From positions 1 to 10,527 of the forward strand of contig JBHJOI010000010.1 of assembly GCA_050329935.1 (NCBI GenBank): a DNA stretch of 10,527 bases, in the 5' to 3' direction. This stretch comes from CAYSFW01 sp050329935 (GTDB lineage: Bacteria > Pseudomonadota > Gammaproteobacteria > UWMA-0217). The translations under genes and the position numbers were made by a program. Positions within the stretch are counted from its first letter, which is position 1, and every line of letters begins with the position of its first letter. The notes below the pieces were generated by a model that searched no databases, had not been told where the DNA came from, and saw nothing but the letters and a program-made list of their open reading frames with translations. Of the stretch, positions 5,377-10,527 are shown piece by piece.

Positions 5377-6540
5377 ATGAAGCGACGTGCAATGATCCAG
5401 TTTCTGATATTCGGCGCCGGTCTCGTCACCCCGCTGATGCTGGCGGCTCAGGGCGAGATCATCGTGGTCGAAACCGCGGACGCGGCGGACTATGCGACGA
5501 TCAGCGGAACGGTCGTGCCGTTCAAGGAAGTCACCTTGACCGCGCAGGTGCCGGGCCGCGTTGAGGTCGTGGCCGGGCGCGAGGGCGATTCGTTCCGACA
5601 GGGCGAGTTGTTGGTCAAGATCAATGATGACGATCTTCAAGCCAAGCGTCGCGCAGCCGAGGCGCAGTTGGCGAATGCCTATTCCTCGCTGCACAACTCC
5701 CAGGTGCAGTATGGACGCGAGCTGGTGTCACCGCGCAGCGAGAGCCCGTCCTCGATGCCTGGATTCGGCATGCCGATCATGTTCGACCAGATGTTTACCC
5801 GGAACATGTCGAGTTTCATGGGTCAGAGCGAACCTGGGCTGGAGCGCCACGCGGAGCTTTATTCCGCGGCGACCGGTGTCAACCAAGCGCAGAGCGCTGT
5901 GATGCAGACGCAGTCCCAGATACAGGAGCTTGACGCGAAGATCCGTGATGCCACCGCCATGGCGCCGTTCGAGGGCATTGTGCTTAAGAAGATGGTCGAG
6001 GCAGGGGATACCGTCCAACCCGGCCAGCCACTGATGGTCTTTGGGCATACGACCTACATGCGCGTGCAGGCGGAAATACCCGCCAGACTGGTGGAGAACC
6101 TGAGCGTCGGCATGCTGGTTCCGGTTCGTCTCGATAACGGAGTCCAGACCAAGACTCGAGTCGCTCAGATCTTTCCGATCGCGGACAGCAGCAAGCGCAC
6201 GGTGACCGCGAAATTCGATCTCCCGCAGGGTGTGAATGCCGCGTCCGGAATGTACGCCGAGTTGCGCATCCCGCTAAATCTCGGCGCGCAACCCAAGGTC
6301 GTGATTCCTAGTTCCGCGTTGATCCAGGGACGTAGTTTGCCCGCCGTGCTTGTGCTCGACGAGGCGGGTGGATCGTATGTCAATCTGGTTCGCCTCGGAC
6401 AGCCGTTCGACGATATCCACATCGAAGTATTGTCTGGTCTGAAACCCGGGCAGCGAATCGTCAACAATCCACCTTCCGGGGTCAAGTCGGGTTGGGTGCC
6501 GAGTGCACCCGGGCCGGGTGCGGGGCGCTTCGGTCGCTAG
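5377..6540 (+). CDS. RND efflux periplasmic adaptor (membrane fusion protein)
   Basis: The adaptor couples an inner-membrane RND pump to an outer-membrane TolC-type channel. The 387-residue protein has an N-terminal export signal (about 1-25, MKRRAMIQFL to MLAAQ), a lipoyl/barrel-sandwich half at about 44-82 (PGRVEVVAGREGDSFRQGE), a first hairpin helix at about 84-115, a second at about 162-192, the second lipoyl half at about 196-222 (APFEGIVLKKMVEAGDTVQPG), a beta barrel at about 226-300 and a membrane-proximal domain after that. It has no lipobox cysteine, so it is probably not a lipoprotein. Between the helices lies a non-standard segment, about 117-160, with six Met and five Phe in residues 127-148. 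The start is the ATG at 5377 with AAAGG at 5366-5370; a TTG two codons earlier is less likely. The permease gene starts 60 bp downstream; no outer-membrane channel gene is in the window. Confidence 0.93.
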   Translation: MKRRAMIQFLIFGAGLVTPLMLAAQGEIIVVETADAADYATISGTVVPFKEVTLTAQVPGRVEVVAGREGDSFRQGELLVKINDDDLQAKRRAAEAQLANAYSSLHNSQVQYGRELVSPRSESPSSMPGFGMPIMFDQMFTRNMSSFMGQSEPGLERHAELYSAATGVNQAQSAVMQTQSQIQELDAKIRDATAMAPFEGIVLKKMVEAGDTVQPGQPLMVFGHTTYMRVQAEIPARLVENLSVGMLVPVRLDNGVQTKTRVAQIFPIADSSKRTVTAKFDLPQGVNAASGMYAELRIPLNLGAQPKVVIPSSALIQGRSLPAVLVLDEAGGSYVNLVRLGQPFDDIHIEVLSGLKPGQRIVNNPPSGVKSGWVPSAPGPGAGRFGR

Positions 6541-6600
6541 ATCCGACGGTCCGCGTAATTACGGCGATCAGTCGCCCAGTCGAAAGAAAAGAAGGTTCAG

Positions 6601-9600
6601 ATGAGCACTGAGAACCACGTGGGCCCAAACGGTCCGACCGAACTCGATCCTAACGCACTCGGAATAGCGGGGGCGATGACGCGCGGGTTTATCACCTCGC
6701 CGATCACGCCGCTGTTACTAGTGGGTTTCTTGTTCCTGGGCCTGTTTGGCCTGATCGCGACGCCGCGGCAGGAAGATCCGCAAATATCCGTGCCGATGGT
6801 CGATATTTTCGTCAGCTTTCCTGGTGCCAGCGCCGAGCAGGTTTCGAATCAGGTCGCGGTGCCGCTTGAGCAGTTGATGACCGAGATCAAGGGCGTCGAA
6901 CACGTGTACTCGGCGTCGATGCGGGATCAGGCGCTGGTGACCGTGCAGTTTGTCGTCGGCGAGCAAATGGAGCCGTCGCTGGTCAAGCTCTATGACAAGC
7001 TCTCGTCCAACATGGACCGGATCCCGCCCGGCGTGAGTCAACCGCTGGTCAAGCCGAAAGGCGTGGACGATGTGCCGATGGTCACGCTCACCTTGTGGTC
7101 GGAGGAGGTCGATGACGCGACCCTGCGCCTGGTTGCGCTGGACGTGCTCAAGCATATCAAGAGCGTCGAGAATACGAGTCAGAGCTTCCTGGTCAGTGGC
7201 CGGGAAGAACAGATGACGGTGAGTATCTTCCCGGAGAAGCTCTCCGGTTTTGGAATCACGCTTGACCAGATCGCGCAAACGATCCAGGCCGCGAACACCG
7301 AACAAAACGCGGGTAATATCGAGGCCGGCGGGCAGTTCGCGACGGTCTACACCGGCTCGTTCCTGCGCTCGGAAGATGAGTTGCGGCGCTTGATCGTCGG
7401 TCTGCGGGACGGGCGCGCGGTCTATCTAGGTGATGTCGCGGAGGTTCGTCGCGGTCCCGGTCCGGTCAAGCGAATGGTGAGCTATTACACTGGCGCTGCC
7501 TATGACGGGGATCTGGAGGCGCATGGCGCGCCGGCCGTTACGATCGCGATCGCCAAGAAGCATGGCAGTAACGGCGTAAGCGTCGCGAGTGACGTGTTGG
7601 CGATGGTCGAGACGCTTAAGGGGCGGATCATTCCTGATAACGTGCAAGTCAGTATCACTCGTAACTACGGCGAGACCGCGCGCGACAAGGTCAATGAACT
7701 GATTTTCAAGCTGTTTGTCGCCACCTCGGCGGTGGTGTTCCTGGTTTGGTTTTTCTTGGGTTGGCGCGCCGCGACCGTGGTGCTCGTTGTCATTCCGATC
7801 GTCATTCTGTTCACCGTGTTCAGCGCGCTTGTGGTCGGATTCACCATCGACAGAGTGAGTTTGTTCGCGCTTATTTTCTCGATCGGGATTCTGGTTGACG
7901 ATGCGATCGTGGTGGTCGAGAACGTATATCGCCGATGGTTGGAAAAAGGCGGCATCGACATCGCGACCACCATCGACGCGGTCGCCGAGGTGGGAAACCC
8001 GACGATCCTTGCAACGTTCACGGTCGTGGCGGCGTTGCTGCCCATGGCGGCGGTGAGGGGCATGATGGGTCCCTACATGATGCCAATTCCGGTGTTGGGC
8101 AGCGTCGCGATGGTGTTTTCCTTGTTCGCCGCGTTTGTGTTTACGCCGTGGTTGGCGCTCAAGCTGCGCCCGACCATCGAGAATCTTCAGCGTGCTGAGG
8201 ATAAAGAGCATCATCAGATCGAGCTACTTGGGCGGTTCTATAGTGCGATGCTCAAGCCGTTGATTAAAAACAGAACCTTAGGCTGGATGTTTCTGGCCTC
8301 ATTGTTCATCGTGTTTTTTGCATGCCTGTCCTTGTTTTATTTCAAGGCCGTCAAGGTCAAAATGCTGCCGCTCGACAATAAACCAGAGTTCAATATTGTC
8401 GTGAATTTCCCGGAAGGGACCGCTTTGCCGGAAACCGCGAACTTGATTGGCCAGATTGCCGAGGTCGTGCGGAGTATCGACGAGGTCACGGCGGTTCAAA
8501 CCTATGTCGGTACTGCGTCCCCCTTTAATTTCAACGGACTCGTGCGGCACTACTATTTGCGGCGCGACTCTTGGCAGGGCGATGTGCAGGTACAGTTGAC
8601 GCACAAGAAGGATCGTAAGCGTTCCAGCCATCAGATCGCGGTTGAAGTTCGCGAAATGATCAAACCCATGGCTCAGCGCGCGGGCGCGCGCGTTCAGGTT
8701 GTTGAGATGCCGCCTGGGCCGCCGGTGTTGCAGTCGGTTGTGGCGGAAGTCTACGGGCCCGACGCGGAAACACGTCGCCAAGTGGCCAATGATCTTCGTG
8801 AGATGTTTGAGCAGGCGCCCCATCTCGACGACGTCGACGATCTGATGCCGGCGCCTTACGAAGTCTGGCGCTTTGAAGTCGATCGCGAGAAATCGCAACG
8901 GGTCGGCGTTTCGGTCGCGGACGTCAACCGAACGCTGAACATGGCGATGGGCGATTTTCAGGCGGGCGACATCAAGTACAACTCGGTGCTCGATATTACC
9001 CGGATCATCATCGAGGCTCCGGTCGCGATACGTAGTGACTTTGGACGGCTGCTTCAATTGCCGGTTCCAAGTCAGATGGGCACTACGGTCCCGCTGTCGG
9101 AGTTGGGTCGGTTCGTCAAGGGTCTTCAAGATCCGGTGATCTATCACAAGGATCTGCGGCCGGTGGAGTTCGTGACCGCTGAGACCGTCGGCACGCTCGC
9201 GGCACCGATTTACGGCATGCTCGAGGTAGAGGATTTACTCAAGAAGTACACGGCGCCCGACGGCGTCGAAATCTCGGGCACAATGATGGGGCCACCCGAA
9301 ACGTCCTATCAGAGCGGCTTCGAATGGGCCGGTGAATGGACGGTGACTTATGAGACATTCCGCGACATGGGCATTGCCTTTGGTGTCGCGCTGATTCTCA
9401 TATACATGCTTGTGGTGTGGGAGTTTGGAAACTTCACCCTGCCTGCAATCGTCATGGCGCCGATTCCCCTGACGCTGGTTGGTATTATTCCCGGGCACTG
9501 GTTGCTGAATGCAGAGTTCACGGCAACGTCGATGATCGGATTCATCGCATTGGCGGGCATTATTGTGCGTAACTCGATCCTGCTGGTCGATTTCACGAAG

Positions 9601-10527
9601 CATAAAGTTGAGCAAGGCATGGATGTGCTCGATGCGATCATCATGTCCTGCCAGGTTAGAACCCGACCAATCGTGATTACCGCGTTCGCATTGGTCGGTG
9701 GTTCGAGCGTGATCTTGTTCGATCCGATCTTCCAGGGGATGGCGGTCTCGCTGTTGTTCGGCGTTCTGGTCTCGACTGCGCTCACGTTGTTTATCATTCC
9801 TCTAGGGTGCTACAGCGCGCGCGAAGCGTTTGTTTGCCGCGTCGATGACGAAAACGGTGGCTTGGGTCCCAGCGGCGGCGGCTCCTCCGGTGGCGGTGGC
9901 GGCATTGGCGGACGTATCGCCGGCGCGTTGGGTACCGTTTTCAGCGTGGTTGGGCTCTATCTGATGCTGATCGTCAAAGGATTGGCCAAGGGCATTCTGA
10001 TGCTCCTGATGAAGGGGATTGGGTTCCTGATCGAGAAGATCCAGGGCAAACGAAACGGCGACATCAAAGTAGCACCGGCTCGCGCGACGGTGAACGTTGC
10101 CACGCCAGCGGCGCCAATTGTGGCTGGCGCCGAAACCTTGAGTATGGGCACTGTAGCCACGCAGTCTAACCCGAGCGATGACCCGCGCGCTGAAACTCCG
10201 GTGTCGTACAAACGAGTCGAGGCACCTGTTTCGGAACACCTAACTGATACCGCAGATGTGGCAGCTGCGGCGCAGGCGGCGGCTGAACAGGCGGCAGCCG
10301 AAAAGGCGGCCGCTGAAAAGGCAGCAGCTGAAAAGGCAGCAGCCGAAAAGGCAGCAGCCGAAAAGGCAGCAGCCGAAAAGGCAGCCGCTGAAAAGGCAGC
10401 CGCTGAACAGGCAGCAGCAGAAAAGGCAGCCGCTGAAAAGGCAGCAGCTGAAAAGGCAGCCGCTGAAAAGGCAGCCGCTGAAAAGGCAGCCGCTGAAAAG
10501 GCAGCAGCTGAAAAGGCAACCGCTGAA
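6601..10527 (+). CDS. RND efflux permease (HAE1-type) with long repeat-bearing C-terminal tail, 3' end outside window
   Basis: An inner-membrane proton-driven export pump, open to the end of the window at 1309 codons without a stop. The start ATG has GAAGG at 6591-6595. TM1 is at about 35-54 and the first porter domain follows. TM4 carries D433-D434 in GILVDDAIVVVEN, matching the AcrB proton-relay Asp407-Asp408. TM7 is at about 561-580. TM10 has R990 in GIIVRNSILLVDF where AcrB has Lys940. TM12 ends near 1071. The DD pair fits drug-type (HAE1) pumps, not the heavy-metal CusA/CzcA type; the substrate is unknown. A normal pump of this family ends close to here, but this one goes on: a Gly/Ser linker (about 1086-1104), a hydrophobic stretch (about 1106-1144) with regularly placed Lys, a Pro/Thr/Ala-rich segment (about 1151-1220), then AAAEK-type repeats from 1221 to the edge. 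It forms an operon with the adaptor. Confidence 0.93.
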   Translation, partial: MSTENHVGPNGPTELDPNALGIAGAMTRGFITSPITPLLLVGFLFLGLFGLIATPRQEDPQISVPMVDIFVSFPGASAEQVSNQVAVPLEQLMTEIKGVEHVYSASMRDQALVTVQFVVGEQMEPSLVKLYDKLSSNMDRIPPGVSQPLVKPKGVDDVPMVTLTLWSEEVDDATLRLVALDVLKHIKSVENTSQSFLVSGREEQMTVSIFPEKLSGFGITLDQIAQTIQAANTEQNAGNIEAGGQFATVYTGSFLRSEDELRRLIVGLRDGRAVYLGDVAEVRRGPGPVKRMVSYYTGAAYDGDLEAHGAPAVTIAIAKKHGSNGVSVASDVLAMVETLKGRIIPDNVQVSITRNYGETARDKVNELIFKLFVATSAVVFLVWFFLGWRAATVVLVVIPIVILFTVFSALVVGFTIDRVSLFALIFSIGILVDDAIVVVENVYRRWLEKGGIDIATTIDAVAEVGNPTILATFTVVAALLPMAAVRGMMGPYMMPIPVLGSVAMVFSLFAAFVFTPWLALKLRPTIENLQRAEDKEHHQIELLGRFYSAMLKPLIKNRTLGWMFLASLFIVFFACLSLFYFKAVKVKMLPLDNKPEFNIVVNFPEGTALPETANLIGQIAEVVRSIDEVTAVQTYVGTASPFNFNGLVRHYYLRRDSWQGDVQVQLTHKKDRKRSSHQIAVEVREMIKPMAQRAGARVQVVEMPPGPPVLQSVVAEVYGPDAETRRQVANDLREMFEQAPHLDDVDDLMPAPYEVWRFEVDREKSQRVGVSVADVNRTLNMAMGDFQAGDIKYNSVLDITRIIIEAPVAIRSDFGRLLQLPVPSQMGTTVPLSELGRFVKGLQDPVIYHKDLRPVEFVTAETVGTLAAPIYGMLEVEDLLKKYTAPDGVEISGTMMGPPETSYQSGFEWAGEWTVTYETFRDMGIAFGVALILIYMLVVWEFGNFTLPAIVMAPIPLTLVGIIPGHWLLNAEFTATSMIGFIALAGIIVRNSILLVDFTKHKVEQGMDVLDAIIMSCQVRTRPIVITAFALVGGSSVILFDPIFQGMAVSLLFGVLVSTALTLFIIPLGCYSAREAFVCRVDDENGGLGPSGGGSSGGGGGIGGRIAGALGTVFSVVGLYLMLIVKGLAKGILMLLMKGIGFLIEKIQGKRNGDIKVAPARATVNVATPAAPIVAGAETLSMGTVATQSNPSDDPRAETPVSYKRVEAPVSEHLTDTADVAAAAQAAAEQAAAEKAAAEKAAAEKAAAEKAAAEKAAAEKAAAEKAAAEQAAAEKAAAEKAAAEKAAAEKAAAEKAAAEKAAAEKATAE
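10261..10527 (+). repeat. In-frame 15-bp tandem repeat encoding AAAEK units
   Basis: At least 17 complete 15-bp units plus a 12-bp partial one run to the window edge. The first two read AAAAQ and AAAEQ, one later unit (10396-10410) is AAAEQ, the other complete units are AAAEK, and the last partial one is ATAE. Unit codons vary among synonyms (for instance gcagcagcc versus gcagccgct), so it is not a perfectly homogeneous array. The protein should form one long charged alpha helix, with Lys and Glu spaced i to i+4. Repeat slippage would change length in steps of five residues without breaking the frame. Confidence 0.95.

Noticed and set aside
7426..9147. Long minus-strand open frames opposite the permease
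   Set aside because: They lie fully within a clear RND gene, give His/Arg-rich translations without domains, and are expected in GC-rich coding DNA.
10166..10519. Minus-strand frame with LPFQR-type repeats
   Set aside because: It is the mirror of the AAAEK repeat of the permease; the repeat alone creates an open frame, with no ribosome site or known family.
6601..10527. Heavy-metal (CusA/CzcA) RND pump
   Set aside because: TM4 has the DD pair of HAE1 pumps in GILVDDAIVVVEN; the metal-pump pattern in this helix differs.

Overview
The window looks like part of the chromosome of a GC-rich, probably gammaproteobacterial, sulfur-oxidising bacterium. The evidence is a flavocytochrome c sulfide dehydrogenase gene pair with Sec and Tat export signals, a periplasmic multiheme cytochrome c, a Crp/Fnr-type regulator and a tripartite RND efflux system. 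The species cannot be named from the sequence.

Left edge to 1261. The minus strand carries the first 43 codons of ribonuclease D (running off the left end). Upstream of it, also on the minus strand, is a Crp/Fnr-family regulator with an N-terminal CxxC pair but without an equivalent of E. coli FNR Cys29. The regulator is divergent from the sulfide dehydrogenase genes. The gap between them holds a perfect 6-4-6 inverted repeat whose 5-4-5 core has Crp/Fnr-site geometry, a good candidate operator.

1262-4476 (plus strand). fccA (monoheme cytochrome c subunit) and fccB (FAD- and disulfide-containing sulfide dehydrogenase) are separated by 14 bp and surely co-transcribed. A hairpin with a T5 run follows fccB. 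Then comes a 500-residue exported cytochrome c with five CxxCH haem sites and a non-haem C-terminal domain. The likely logic is that FccAB oxidises sulfide in the periplasm and passes electrons to c-type cytochromes. The pentaheme protein may take part in this electron transfer, but its partner is unknown.

4477-5376. This 900-bp gap has no convincing gene and is rich in inverted repeats. It includes a hairpin followed by seven T on the minus strand, although no minus-strand gene lies upstream of it. It also holds a near-perfect 16-bp palindrome, an AT-rich palindrome and two adjacent hairpins near 4819-4887. It may hold an unannotated RNA or a long regulated leader for the efflux operon.

5377 to right edge (plus strand). 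A periplasmic adaptor with an unusual methionine- and phenylalanine-rich insertion in its helical hairpin is followed by an RND permease of the HAE1 (drug/proton) type. The permease frame stays open to the end of the window. After the normal twelfth membrane helix it continues for at least 230 residues: a glycine-rich linker, a further hydrophobic stretch, a flexible segment, then at least 17 tandem five-residue repeats (mostly AAAEK) resembling the long helix of TolA. This tail is the most unusual feature of the window.
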